From Bog-159 sp963843255 (GTDB taxonomy: Bacteria > Acidobacteriota > Terriglobia > Bryobacterales > Bryobacteraceae), in NCBI GenBank assembly GCA_963843255.1, contig CAWJJQ010000002.1, positions 434,001-498,000 on the forward strand: a stretch of DNA of 64,000 nt, read 5' to 3'. Made by a program: the position numbers and the translations under genes. The notes beneath the pieces were generated by a model. It was not told the origin of the DNA, made no database searches, and worked only from the letters and a program-made list of their open reading frames with translations. This document shows positions 26,653-35,588 of this stretch, in pieces (position 1 is the stretch's first letter; each line of letters starts with the position of its first letter).

Positions 26653-29600
26653 TCAGAATGTGATTCGCAATGCTAGCTGGATCTCGCGCGGACCATTGGC
26701 CACATCCAGAATTCTACCGAATGTCGAATCGCTGAGGTTGGTATCGGGATCGGCGCGTCCTGCCCGGTTAAACGCATTGATCAGGTCGGCCCGAAACTCC
26801 ATATACGCCCCCTCGTGGAATGGGAACCTCTTGAAGAACCCAAGATTCTCCATCGGCTGCCAGGGACCGCGCAGGTTGCCGAAGAATCGCGGCGTGTTGC
26901 CCAGCGACAGCACCACGCCGTTGGGAGTCGTGGGCGGTTCGGCAAACGCGCTGGGATTCAGATAGGCTTGCCCGGTCCCTCCCGCATAATCGAAGGGCCC
27001 GGACGAAGCTGCCTTCATGGGTACGCCCGGGATCACGTTGCCGCGAATGTCGCCACTAAACAGGTAACCGCTGGGATCGAGGCCTGACTCGATATACAGC
27101 GGGTCGCCGGATTGATAAGTCTGGATGCCGGTCGCGGTCCAGCCGCCAAACACCTGGTTCACTATGCCGCCGCGGTTCAGGAATCGGCGGCCTTGGCCAA
27201 ACGGGAGCTCGTAAATCCAGGTGATCTTGAGCTGCTGGGTATGATCGAAGCCCGCCACCGAGCGCTCCAGTTGCCGGTTGTAGACATCCTGCGAGCCATT
27301 CGTATATCCATACAAGTTGCTGTCATTCAGGCTGATGGTTTTCTGGAACGCGTAACTTACCAGGAAGCTCAGACCTTTGCTGGTCCGGTGATTCAAGACT
27401 ACTTGTGCCGCATCGTAGTGAGACGTCCCGAAGTACGGGAAGAAGAAGGCCACACCGCCGGGAGCATACTGCGGATATGGCAGCAGCGCCTGCGCCACCG
27501 TTCCGGTGAAACTGGGATATGGCAGCGGGATATCGGGATGCAAAGTAACATCATCCAACAACTCGTCTCCGAGCTTTAGATACTTCGGATTCAGCTGGTT
27601 CAGGTTGTTCAGATTCGACGCGCCTAACCGCGTTCCTTTGTTTCCCACATACATGGTGGAAAGCGTTGTGTCCTTGGGCAGCAGGAACTGGAAGCCGAGC
27701 GTGTAATTCTGGGAATAAGGTTGCCGGTTCGAGTTGCCGGGGAGATAGGTGATGCCCTGCCCGTTATCCAGGGTTGGATCGAGATCGGGAAGATTGAAGG
27801 TGTAGGCAGGATATCCGTTATCCCAATAAAGCGCCGGAGTTCTGGTGCTAGGCGAAAGGTTGTGGCTGCCATCGTACCCGTCGATACTGGCCAGGCCGAA
27901 CTGATTGGCGATGGGCGGCGAGTACATGATGCCGTAGCCGCCGCGCATGACCATGCGGGAATTGATCTGGTAGGCAAAGCCGAAGCGCGGGCCAAACTCT
28001 TTCCAGTAGGTATTCTGAAAAGAATCGCGATGAATAGTGCTGAGGAAGGTCAGCGCACCCGGATATCCATCCGCTCCAGGATTAGGTGCAAGCGGAGCGA
28101 AACTGGAGCCGAGATGCTGATCTTCGGTCAGAGCGCCTACAATATCCCATCGAAGACCGATGTTGAGCGTAAGGCGCTTGCTGACCTTCCAATCGTCGGC
28201 CACGTAGAAGGCCGGGTTCCAGAAATGCGAGTTGGGATTGACGGGCGAAATATTCAGCCCGGTGCTGTACGGAGCGCCCAGCATGAAGCTGGCAAAGGCG
28301 TTACCAGTCGAACCGAGCGCGTTCGGGTCAGCCGTCTGATCGGGGCTGAAGGTGAACCGGCCCGATGTGCCGGAACGATAATCCTGATCGTAGTAATACT
28401 TGCGGACCTCCACCCCAAACCTTACATTGTGCTTGCCATGTACCCACGTGGTGTCGTTCTGGACAATGTAACTTCCATTGGGCTCGACACCGGCGTTGTT
28501 GCGACCCAAGGGATTGAGCGTGCCGCCCTGAACCGACGTGCCGGTGAACTGAAGGAGCGGGAAGGTCGTCTCGGACACGCCTGTCAGGCCGATTTTGCTG
28601 GGCCAGTCCCCGCCCAGGCTGAAAGAGCTGTTCGAGTCTAGCAGGCGGTTAAAACCAAAGCCCACGTGATTGAGCAAATGCGGGCCGATGACCCAGTCTT
28701 CCGTCGCGCGAACCATGATGCCGTGAATATACTGGGACGCGAAATAGCTGGTAGCGCTGCCGGGAACGGGCAAATATCCCTTGCCGGCGCCGTTGTAACG
28801 CAGCCGCTCGTTCGAATTGACAAAAACGGAGAGCCGGTTTTTGTCATTGATAACGTGATCGAGCTTGCCGCCATACGTGTTCAAGTCAAACCACGGCTGG
28901 TTGGTAATGCCCGGATAATTCCTGAGCATGAACGGCAGGGCGGGATCGGGGATCGGCGCCAGTTTCAAAATGTTCGCCGATACCTTGCTGATCTCCGAAG
29001 ACGGGATCACATTGTTCGGAAAAGGGGTCCGCACGTAGCTGCCATCGGGCAATTGCGTCGTGCTGCGCGGGTCGTAGATGGCGCCGAAAACTATGGGATT
29101 GCCATTCGGGTCCTGACCGATCGCGGTTCCGGAACTCGAGTTACCCGTGAAGGAGGGATTCAACAGAGCGGAGAAGTCGCCTGCTTTGTAGGCGGTGGTC
29201 GGCAGCGTTCTTAGCGCCGATGGACTATCGTTGCGTTTACGCGCGCCCTCGTAGCTGAAAAAGAAGAAGGTCTTATTCTTGCCGTTGTAGATCTTAGGCA
29301 GGAAAATTGGTCCACCTAGGTCGGCGCCGAAGCTGTTTTGCTTGAACGGCGAACTGGGCGTGCCAAACGCATTATTGTCGAACGAATTGGCATTCAGCGC
29401 GTTATTGACGACGTAATCGTAAGCCGTGCCGTGAAGCTGGTTGGTCCCGGATTTGATATTGAAGTTGGCCACCGCGGTCAAGCCGCCGCCGTATTGCGCG
29501 CTCAGGGCGCCGGTCTGCAGGGTAAACGCGCTCACCGCGTCCACGCTGGGCGTATATTCCGAAGTATCGCCGGCAATATCGGCTCGTCCGATGGACATGC

Positions 29601-30177
29601 CTTCGACATAGATTTCATGTGAGAATTGCGGCCCGCCATTGATGGTGCCCTGATAGGAGTCTCCAACCGTGCCCGGCAGGCTATTAAAGATGAAGGCCTG
29701 AATCTGCCGCTGGCCGTCGTCGTTGCTGTCGATGGGCCAGGCGTGATAATCGGCGTCGGAAACGGAATAGCCTAATTCAGAACTGGATGTTTCCAGATGC
29801 GTGGCTTCCGCGCTCACCGTCACGTTCTGATTGACATCGCCCACTTCCAACTTCAGGTTCGCGGTCACCACGGTAGCAACAGTGACCTCGACGTTCGGGA
29901 TAATCGCCGTCTTGAACCCGGACGCGCCCGCCGATACGCGGTAGGTTCCGGGCGGCAGGTAAGGTATCCGGTAAAGACCCGCGTCCGTAGTAACGGATTT
30001 AGACTCCACGCCGGTCTGCGTCTCGACCGCGGTCACTTCAACGTGTGGGATCGCGGCCCCAGTCGGGTCAGTGACCGTACCCGTAATCGCGCCACGCTCG
30101 CCTTGGGCGAACACCGTCGCAACAAGGCAAAACAGTCCAACGAGCAGAGCAGAAAACGAAAGAATCCTGCTTCTCAT
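26653..30177 (-). CDS. TonB-dependent receptor, Oar-like
   Basis: The start at 30177 follows GGAAGGG at a spacing of about 8 and opens a signal peptide (FSALLVGLFCLVATVFAQ); the frame reaches further up to 30228 but without a site. The protein has about 1174 residues. After the signal comes a carboxypeptidase-regulatory Ig-like domain (GAITGTVTDPTGAAIPHVEV), then a plug domain (QIQAFIFNSLPGTVGD, YVEGMSIGRADI, SAQYGGGLTAVANFNIKSGT) and a 22-strand-type barrel ending in ALRITF with terminal Phe. This build is that of the large acidobacterial receptor family, active in outer-membrane import of oligosaccharides or other ligands with TonB energy. No SusD-like partner is nearby, unlike Bacteroidetes SusC. 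The substrate is unknown. Confidence 0.9.
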   Translation of the reverse strand: MRSRILSFSALLVGLFCLVATVFAQGERGAITGTVTDPTGAAIPHVEVTAVETQTGVESKSVTTDAGLYRIPYLPPGTYRVSAGASGFKTAIIPNVEVTVATVVTANLKLEVGDVNQNVTVSAEATHLETSSSELGYSVSDADYHAWPIDSNDDGQRQIQAFIFNSLPGTVGDSYQGTINGGPQFSHEIYVEGMSIGRADIAGDTSEYTPSVDAVSAFTLQTGALSAQYGGGLTAVANFNIKSGTNQLHGTAYDYVVNNALNANSFDNNAFGTPSSPFKQNSFGADLGGPIFLPKIYNGKNKTFFFFSYEGARKRNDSPSALRTLPTTAYKAGDFSALLNPSFTGNSSSGTAIGQDPNGNPIVFGAIYDPRSTTQLPDGSYVRTPFPNNVIPSSEISKVSANILKLAPIPDPALPFMLRNYPGITNQPWFDLNTYGGKLDHVINDKNRLSVFVNSNERLRYNGAGKGYLPVPGSATSYFASQYIHGIMVRATEDWVIGPHLLNHVGFGFNRLLDSNSSFSLGGDWPSKIGLTGVSETTFPLLQFTGTSVQGGTLNPLGRNNAGVEPNGSYIVQNDTTWVHGKHNVRFGVEVRKYYYDQDYRSGTSGRFTFSPDQTADPNALGSTGNAFASFMLGAPYSTGLNISPVNPNSHFWNPAFYVADDWKVSKRLTLNIGLRWDIVGALTEDQHLGSSFAPLAPNPGADGYPGALTFLSTIHRDSFQNTYWKEFGPRFGFAYQINSRMVMRGGYGIMYSPPIANQFGLASIDGYDGSHNLSPSTRTPALYWDNGYPAYTFNLPDLDPTLDNGQGITYLPGNSNRQPYSQNYTLGFQFLLPKDTTLSTMYVGNKGTRLGASNLNNLNQLNPKYLKLGDELLDDVTLHPDIPLPYPSFTGTVAQALLPYPQYAPGGVAFFFPYFGTSHYDAAQVVLNHRTSKGLSFLVSYAFQKTISLNDSNLYGYTNGSQDVYNRQLERSVAGFDHTQQLKITWIYELPFGQGRRFLNRGGIVNQVFGGWTATGIQTYQSGDPLYIESGLDPSGYLFSGDIRGNVIPGVPMKAASSGPFDYAGGTGQAYLNPSAFAEPPTTPNGVVLSLGNTPRFFGNLRGPWQPMENLGFFKRFPFHEGAYMEFRADLINAFNRAGRADPDTNLSDSTFGRILDVANGPREIQLALRITF

Positions 30178-30244
30178 ATAATTCACCCTTCCCCGGCCGG
30201 GCTGACCCCCGTCGACCCACGCGGGCAAAAAATCATCTATCCGG

Positions 30245-30279
30245 ATATCGTGGTAAAAATGTCATAAAATCCACGATAT
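30245..30279. promoter_or_regulatory. Inverted repeat, candidate operator
   Basis: ATATCGTGG and CCACGATAT form perfect 9-bp arms around a 17-bp AT-rich spacer. It lies in the divergent gap between the TonB-dependent receptor (68 bp from its start) and the beta-helix gene. Its position fits an operator or promoter-associated site for one or both genes. The regulator is unknown. Confidence 0.45.
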
Positions 30280-30412
30280 ACCGAAACACAATATTCCCCT
30301 TCACTTAGCATGTCAAGCCCCATCGTATTTCGAGCGTGTCGGATTAAACATGGCGCGAAGGCCACGCCGGGACATATACTGTGACGTCAGCTGGCCCGGA
30401 GACAAAACGCTT

Positions 30413-31561
30413 ATGGAAGACATTGTGGCACCAATGGCTGGGCGAAGACAGATCACGCGCGCCGCGGCGCTCGGTGGACTCTGGCTGGCCATGCGGCCGG
30501 AAAGAGGCTCGGCTGCCGAAGGGATCACGGACACTGCTCTAAATGTCCGCCAGTTTGGGGCCAAGGGCGATGGAAAGACTGACGACACGAAATCGATCCA
30601 AAGCGCGGTGGATGCCGCGGCCGTGCGCGGCGGGTCCGTGTATGTGCCGCCCGGTGTATATCGGGCCTCGGAACTGCAAATGCGCCCGCACGTGTCGCTC
30701 GCAGGCGTCCCCGCATGGGACTACGGGCATGGCTTCGGCTCCGTGATCCGGCTGGCGGATGAAAATGTGGGATGCCTGCTCAATATCACCGGCGCAGTTG
30801 GAGTGACCGTGGATGGACTCGCGCTGGATGGAGGCAAGCTCGGCGCCGGCGTGCACGGCGTCTGGCTGAACAATCCGAAGTATGAGCAGGAAGATACGTT
30901 TCGTATCGAACGATGCCAGATCGCCAATTTCAGTGGCGACGGCGTGCGCCTCACCCGCGCCTGGTGCTTTTCCATCCGGCATTCGATGATCGCCTACAAC
31001 CACGGCGACGGTATTTCGCTGCGTGGATGGGACGGGTTCTTTCTCGACAACTGGCTGTCCGGAAACCGAGGCGCCGGATTTGCCGCGCGCGAGGAGAACG
31101 CTTCGTGCACCTTCACCGCCAACCGGATCGAGTGGAACCGCGAAGGTATTTTGATCGTCGGCGGCGACGGCTACAACATTACGGGAAACTTCCTGGACCG
31201 GGCGGGCACTTGCGGGCTGGCGGTGCTGGGCGGCGAGCAGATGTCCATCACCGGCAACTTCGTCAAGCGCAGCGGGAAGATCGCCAAGCCGGGTACTTAC
31301 GAGTCGTGCCAGATCCGGCTGGAGAACGCGCGCGGGATCACCTGCTGCGGCAATAACCTGCAGGTTGGCCGCGACGATAACGCCAGCGGCGTTTGGTCTC
31401 CGACGTATGGCATCGTTTATAAAGGGCTGCGGAATTGTGTCATCAGCAATAACGTGCTGCACGATGGCGCATTGCAGCAACTGATGGTGGACCTGGGCGG
31501 CCACGGCGAGGGAGCCGTGGTTAAAGACAACCCTGGCTGCCTTTCTCCGCACGCCGCCTGA
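30413..31561 (+). CDS. Right-handed beta-helix protein, pectate-lyase superfamily
   Basis: The protein is about 382 residues from the ATG at 30413 (GGAG about 11 bases upstream). The next ATG at 30434 opens a Tat-like signal (GRRQITRAAALGGLWLAM), so export by Tat is likely and either start is possible; a longer frame begins at 30350. The mature part starts with NVRQFGAKGDGKTDDTKSIQ, the hallmark of GH28-related/Pectate_lyase_3 beta-helices. Repeated short coils follow (CQIANFSGDGVRL, MIAYNHGDGISL, NRIEWNREGILIVGGDG). Polysaccharide lyase or hydrolase activity is plausible, but catalytic residues cannot be placed. It heads a probable three-gene plus-strand run. Confidence 0.8.
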   Translation: MEDIVAPMAGRRQITRAAALGGLWLAMRPERGSAAEGITDTALNVRQFGAKGDGKTDDTKSIQSAVDAAAVRGGSVYVPPGVYRASELQMRPHVSLAGVPAWDYGHGFGSVIRLADENVGCLLNITGAVGVTVDGLALDGGKLGAGVHGVWLNNPKYEQEDTFRIERCQIANFSGDGVRLTRAWCFSIRHSMIAYNHGDGISLRGWDGFFLDNWLSGNRGAGFAAREENASCTFTANRIEWNREGILIVGGDGYNITGNFLDRAGTCGLAVLGGEQMSITGNFVKRSGKIAKPGTYESCQIRLENARGITCCGNNLQVGRDDNASGVWSPTYGIVYKGLRNCVISNNVLHDGALQQLMVDLGGHGEGAVVKDNPGCLSPHAA

Positions 31562-31571
31562 GGTTATAGCC

Positions 31572-32783
31572 ATGCTGCGATCGAAGAATTTGAAAATCCG
31601 CTGCGGCGGTCTCGCCTGGACCCTCATGGCCTTGCTGCCGGCGGTGTCACAGGCCGGATCCATTGATTCCGAGCGGCTGAAGCTGATCCCCGTGCGGATG
31701 CAGGAGTTCGTCGATAACGGCGCCATCTCCGGGACGGCATACCTGGTCGCGTATCAAGGCAAAGTAGTGGCCCTCGGCGGGGCCGGGTTTGCCGATGTGC
31801 AGAACCGCAAGCCGATGCGGATTGACACCATCGTACAGATCATGTCGCAGACCAAGTCGTTCACCGGGGTGGCCGCCATGATGCTGGTGGAGGAGGCCAA
31901 GCTCGACCTGACGCGCCCGGTCCAGGATTATCTGCCCGAGTTTAAGGGTCAACTCGTCGACGAAAAGCGGCCCGATGGCTCCCGGTCTGCGCATCCCCCC
32001 GCGCATCCCATGACGGTCTGGCAGTTAATGTCCCACACATCAGGCTTCGATTTCCTGCCGTCCAGCGGTCCGTTCAGCCGGATCAACTACACGCTGGATG
32101 CGACTTTGGAAGATGCGGTACGTGCCTATGCCCACGAGCATCTGATTGCGGAACCGGGCAAAAGCTACCACTACAGCAACATGGGGATCGCCACCGTAGG
32201 AAGAATCATAGAGGTTGTCTCGGGTCAGGAATACTCGCGGTTCGTCGAGGAACGGATTCTCGCACCGCTGGGAATGGTGGATTCGTTCTTTTATCCGCCG
32301 CAGTCGAAACGCGCGCGCATCGCCATGATTTATCAGCACGAGGGCGGGAAGCTGGTGCTATCCCGCAACCGCGCCCAGGGTGGAGACCCGGCCGCGTACC
32401 GCGCGGGAGCGAAGTACCCCGGGCCGGAACTGGGGCTCTACTCGACGGCGACGGACCTGTTCCACTTTTACCAGATGCTGGCCAGCGGCGGAATTTACGA
32501 CGGCCGCAGATATCTTTCGCCGCAGGCAGTGAAGCTGATGACCCAGGATTTTACCCCGGACCACTCCGGGTATGGACTCACCCTCAGTGTCGCGAGCGGG
32601 CCGCAGGCGATGCTGAATTTGCTCTCTCTGGGAACGTTCGGGCATGGCGGCGCCTTTGGCACAGGCGGTTCGGTCGATCCCACTAACGAATTGGTGCTGA
32701 TTTTCCTTCCGCAAATGAACGACGGCACCGCCGACGCGGCTAAAGACGCGTTCATCCAGCTTGCGGAATCGGCTGTGCGTTAG
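31572..32783 (+). CDS. Beta-lactamase-fold serine hydrolase
   Basis: A 403-residue exported protein of the class C beta-lactamase/esterase (PF00144-type) fold. A signal peptide ends near PAVSQAG. The active-site triad of motifs is present: SxxK as SQTK (Ser92, Lys95), YxN as YSN (Tyr201) and HGG near the C-terminus (FGHGGAFG). Members act as esterases, D-amino-acid peptidases or unknown hydrolases; true antibiotic resistance is uncommon in this group, so I call only the fold. It begins 10 bp after the beta-helix gene, suggesting cotranscription. Confidence 0.85.
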   Translation: MLRSKNLKIRCGGLAWTLMALLPAVSQAGSIDSERLKLIPVRMQEFVDNGAISGTAYLVAYQGKVVALGGAGFADVQNRKPMRIDTIVQIMSQTKSFTGVAAMMLVEEAKLDLTRPVQDYLPEFKGQLVDEKRPDGSRSAHPPAHPMTVWQLMSHTSGFDFLPSSGPFSRINYTLDATLEDAVRAYAHEHLIAEPGKSYHYSNMGIATVGRIIEVVSGQEYSRFVEERILAPLGMVDSFFYPPQSKRARIAMIYQHEGGKLVLSRNRAQGGDPAAYRAGAKYPGPELGLYSTATDLFHFYQMLASGGIYDGRRYLSPQAVKLMTQDFTPDHSGYGLTLSVASGPQAMLNLLSLGTFGHGGAFGTGGSVDPTNELVLIFLPQMNDGTADAAKDAFIQLAESAVR

Positions 32784-32836
32784 CCTAAGTAAGGACCGCT
32801 TGCTCGCGCGCCCGGCTCGGAAACGGATTTCGACTC

Positions 32837-33688
32837 ATGCAAGATAACGAGCCACTACTGCGAGATATTTCCGATACGGCACTCTGGGCGGCGGTCTTTC
32901 GGGCGCGGGAGGCTGAGCGGGAAGACGCGTTATTCCGCGATACGCTGGCCAAGCGCCTGGCCGGGTCCCGCGGCCCGCAGATCCTCGACGACGTGCCGCA
33001 CGCCGCTGAGAATTCCTGGTCGTGGATCATGCGGACGTATCTTTTTGACCGGATCATCAGCGAGCAACTGCTGCGCGGCGCCGACATGGTGCTGAACCTC
33101 GGGGCAGGTCTGGACGCCAGACCTTATCGCATGGCGCTGTCCCCATCGCTCGAATGGGTGGAGGCCGATCTGCCGCAGATCATCTCTTACAAAGAGCAGG
33201 TTCTGGCCGGCGAGCAGCCGCGCTGCCGGATGGAGCGCGTGGCGATCGATCTTTCCGACACGGCGAAGCGCCGCCAACTGCTGGCACGCCTTTCGGTGCG
33301 GGCCACCCGGATCATGGTCCTGACCGAAGGACTGTTGATCTATCTCGCGGACGAGGAAGTGGCTACGCTGGCCCGCGACCTTGCCGGCAGCGTGGATTCC
33401 TGGGTGCTGGACATGGGCTCGCCCGCGCTGCTCAAAATGATGCAGCGGACCACCGGCGAGGCGGCGGATGCCGCTGGTGCGCCATACCAGTTTGGTCCCC
33501 CGGCGGGACCGGATTTCTTTCTCCCGTACGGCTGGGGCGCCGCGGAGGTGCGTTCGCTGTTTCAGGCAGCCATTGAAACGGGGCGCGTGCCGCCGGAGCT
33601 GGCGTCGTTCAAAGATATTCCCGAGCCGCCGCGGCCCTGGGAATCCGCGGTCTGGGCGGGCGTTTGCCGGCTGCAGCGAACCGCGTAG
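32837..33688 (+). CDS. SAM-dependent methyltransferase, LCM/PPM1 type
   Basis: A 283-residue cytoplasmic protein. The SAM-binding motif MVLNLGAGLDARPYRM is followed by the acidic strand WVEADLPQIISYK and by MVLTEGLLIYL, which are the signatures of the leucine carboxyl methyltransferase family. Bacterial members methylate small molecules in secondary metabolism or remain uncharacterised; the substrate here is unknown. It follows the serine hydrolase by 53 bp and converges with the PQQ-dehydrogenase gene (9 bp between stops). Confidence 0.85.
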   Translation: MQDNEPLLRDISDTALWAAVFRAREAEREDALFRDTLAKRLAGSRGPQILDDVPHAAENSWSWIMRTYLFDRIISEQLLRGADMVLNLGAGLDARPYRMALSPSLEWVEADLPQIISYKEQVLAGEQPRCRMERVAIDLSDTAKRRQLLARLSVRATRIMVLTEGLLIYLADEEVATLARDLAGSVDSWVLDMGSPALLKMMQRTTGEAADAAGAPYQFGPPAGPDFFLPYGWGAAEVRSLFQAAIETGRVPPELASFKDIPEPPRPWESAVWAGVCRLQRTA

Positions 33689-33697
33689 CTCTCAGGG

Positions 33698-35563
33698 TCA
33701 ATGGGGCAGGGCGAATGCGATGTACTCGCCGTGGATCTTCACCTGCGTCGCGGGTGTGATGCCCATCTGAGCCGCCGCGCAGAAAACCACGTACTCCCGG
33801 CTACCGGCCTGGTACACCGCCGGCATGCCTTCCAGCGCCACGCCCACTTCGTGTTCCCACAAGACCTTGCCATTGGCGGCGTCCAGCGCGCGGACTTTGC
33901 CATCGCGCGTGCCCGTGAAAATCAGGCCTCCGGCGGTCACCACCGGACCGACCTTCGGAAAGTGAGATCCGGTGTCGCGAATCCCTTTGGCGGCGAGTGC
34001 GGGCACTTCGCCCAGCGGGATCTTCCACCGGATGGTCCCCTCGTTCAGGTCATAAGCTGTAAGGGACGTCCATGGCGGAGCAATTGGGGAAAGCCCGTCG
34101 CTCGCAAACATAAAGCCGAAGCCTGTGTAATAGCGATCGCCGGTATATGTCGGGGAAGTTTTGTCGGCCTCCGCATTGGGAGCCATACGTAGCAGGGCCG
34201 GCAGGTCCTTGGAGACAACGTAAAGCGTGCCCGATGCCGGATCGACGGCCGCGCCGCCCCAATTGGCGCCGCCGTTGTTCCCCGGCATCTCGATCGTGCC
34301 CCTCCGGCTGGGCGGCGTATATATCCCTTCATTGCGGGCGGTGAGCAGTTCGTCCCGGAAGTGCGCGCGGTCTTCGGGCGAGAGGAACGGACTGAGATCG
34401 TCCGGCGTGAACTTCTGCCGGGCAAACGGCGGCGGCTTGGTGGGGAACGGCTGGGTCGGCCAAGTGGTTTCCCCCGGCATGTCCGAGCGCGGCACCGGGC
34501 GCTCCTCTACGGGCCACAACGGCTCGCCCGTGACGCGATTGAAGACCCACACGAACCCCTGCTTGGTCACCTGCGCCACAATGTCCACGGACTTTCCGTC
34601 ATGCCGTACGGTGAGCAGTTTGGGGGCGGTGGGATTGTCGTAGTCCCAGATGTCGTGATGCACGATCTGAAAATGCCAGAGACGCTTGCCCGTGCGGGCA
34701 TCGAGGGCCAGCAGGCAGTTGGCGAAGAGGTTGGCGCCGCCGCGGTCAGCGCCATAGAAGTTGTATTTTGAGCTGGCAGTGGGCGCATACACGATCCCAC
34801 GTTTCTGATCGACGGAGAGCTCACTCCAAACATTCGCTCCGCCCACGCGCTTCCAGGCGTCCGCGGGCCAGGTATCATAGCCGAATTCGCCGGGACGTGG
34901 AATGGTATGAAACGTCCACACCAGGGCGCCGGTGCGCACGTCGAAGGCACGGATGTCTCCCGGAGCGGAGCCGTAGCCCTGGTTGGTAGCCGATCCCAGG
35001 ATGAGCAGATGCTCAAAGACGCGGCCCGGCGTGGTAGATTGCACGAGGGCGATCGCCGCCGGATTGCGATCCAGCCCCTGTTTCAGGTCGACACTGCCGG
35101 CTTTGCCAAAGCTCTGTATGGTGCGGCCTGTGCGCGCGTCGATGGCGCGCAGGAAGTGATTGCTGGCGAAAAGGAGGCGCTGGTCCGAACGATCCTTGCT
35201 TTCCCAATAGTTGATTCCCCGGTTGGTGATGAGGGTTGTGCCGGGTTCGGCCGGATGGCTCCATATTTCCCGCCCGGTGACGGCGTCCAGCGCCACAATC
35301 GAATTGTTCCGGGCCAGCGCGTACACGCGGTCGCCCACCACCAGCGGATTGAAGGAGTAATGTTCGCCATCGCCGGCGGAGTAGGTCCACGCCACTTCCA
35401 GACTGGTGACATTGGAGCGATTGATCTGCGCGAGCGCGGAGAACTGGGATGAGTCTGCGCTCCCGCCATAATCGCTCCAGGTCTTGTAATCTTGCGCCGT
35501 AGCAACAAAGCTCGCACCCAGCGCCACGTGGAAGGCGAACATCAACCCGCGAGGACAGGACAT
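33698..35563 (-). CDS. PQQ-dependent dehydrogenase (glucose/alcohol type)
   Basis: I start at the ATG at 35563, 25 bp after the upstream gene, with AGGAG very close; ATG 35542 is an alternative. The protein has about 621 residues with a signal peptide ending FVATAQ-DYKTW. It is an eight-bladed quinoprotein propeller with the usual tryptophan-docking repeats: LDAVTGREIWSH, IDARTGRTIQSF, FDVRTGALVWTFH, LDARTGKRLWHF and LDAANGKVLWEH. HHDIWDYDNPTAPKL is typical of membrane or soluble PQQ dehydrogenases that oxidise sugars or alcohols in the periplasm. No PQQ synthesis genes are in the window. The gene follows a winged-helix/propeller regulator, so the two are likely one operon. Confidence 0.85.
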   Translation of the reverse strand: MSCPRGLMFAFHVALGASFVATAQDYKTWSDYGGSADSSQFSALAQINRSNVTSLEVAWTYSAGDGEHYSFNPLVVGDRVYALARNNSIVALDAVTGREIWSHPAEPGTTLITNRGINYWESKDRSDQRLLFASNHFLRAIDARTGRTIQSFGKAGSVDLKQGLDRNPAAIALVQSTTPGRVFEHLLILGSATNQGYGSAPGDIRAFDVRTGALVWTFHTIPRPGEFGYDTWPADAWKRVGGANVWSELSVDQKRGIVYAPTASSKYNFYGADRGGANLFANCLLALDARTGKRLWHFQIVHHDIWDYDNPTAPKLLTVRHDGKSVDIVAQVTKQGFVWVFNRVTGEPLWPVEERPVPRSDMPGETTWPTQPFPTKPPPFARQKFTPDDLSPFLSPEDRAHFRDELLTARNEGIYTPPSRRGTIEMPGNNGGANWGGAAVDPASGTLYVVSKDLPALLRMAPNAEADKTSPTYTGDRYYTGFGFMFASDGLSPIAPPWTSLTAYDLNEGTIRWKIPLGEVPALAAKGIRDTGSHFPKVGPVVTAGGLIFTGTRDGKVRALDAANGKVLWEHEVGVALEGMPAVYQAGSREYVVFCAAAQMGITPATQVKIHGEYIAFALPH

Positions 35564-35588
35564 TCTCCTATGATGACACCCCGTGGCC

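Noticed and set aside
30539..31726. 395-residue minus-strand frame
   Set aside because: Antisense to the beta-helix gene and the start of the serine hydrolase gene, with no recognisable domain.
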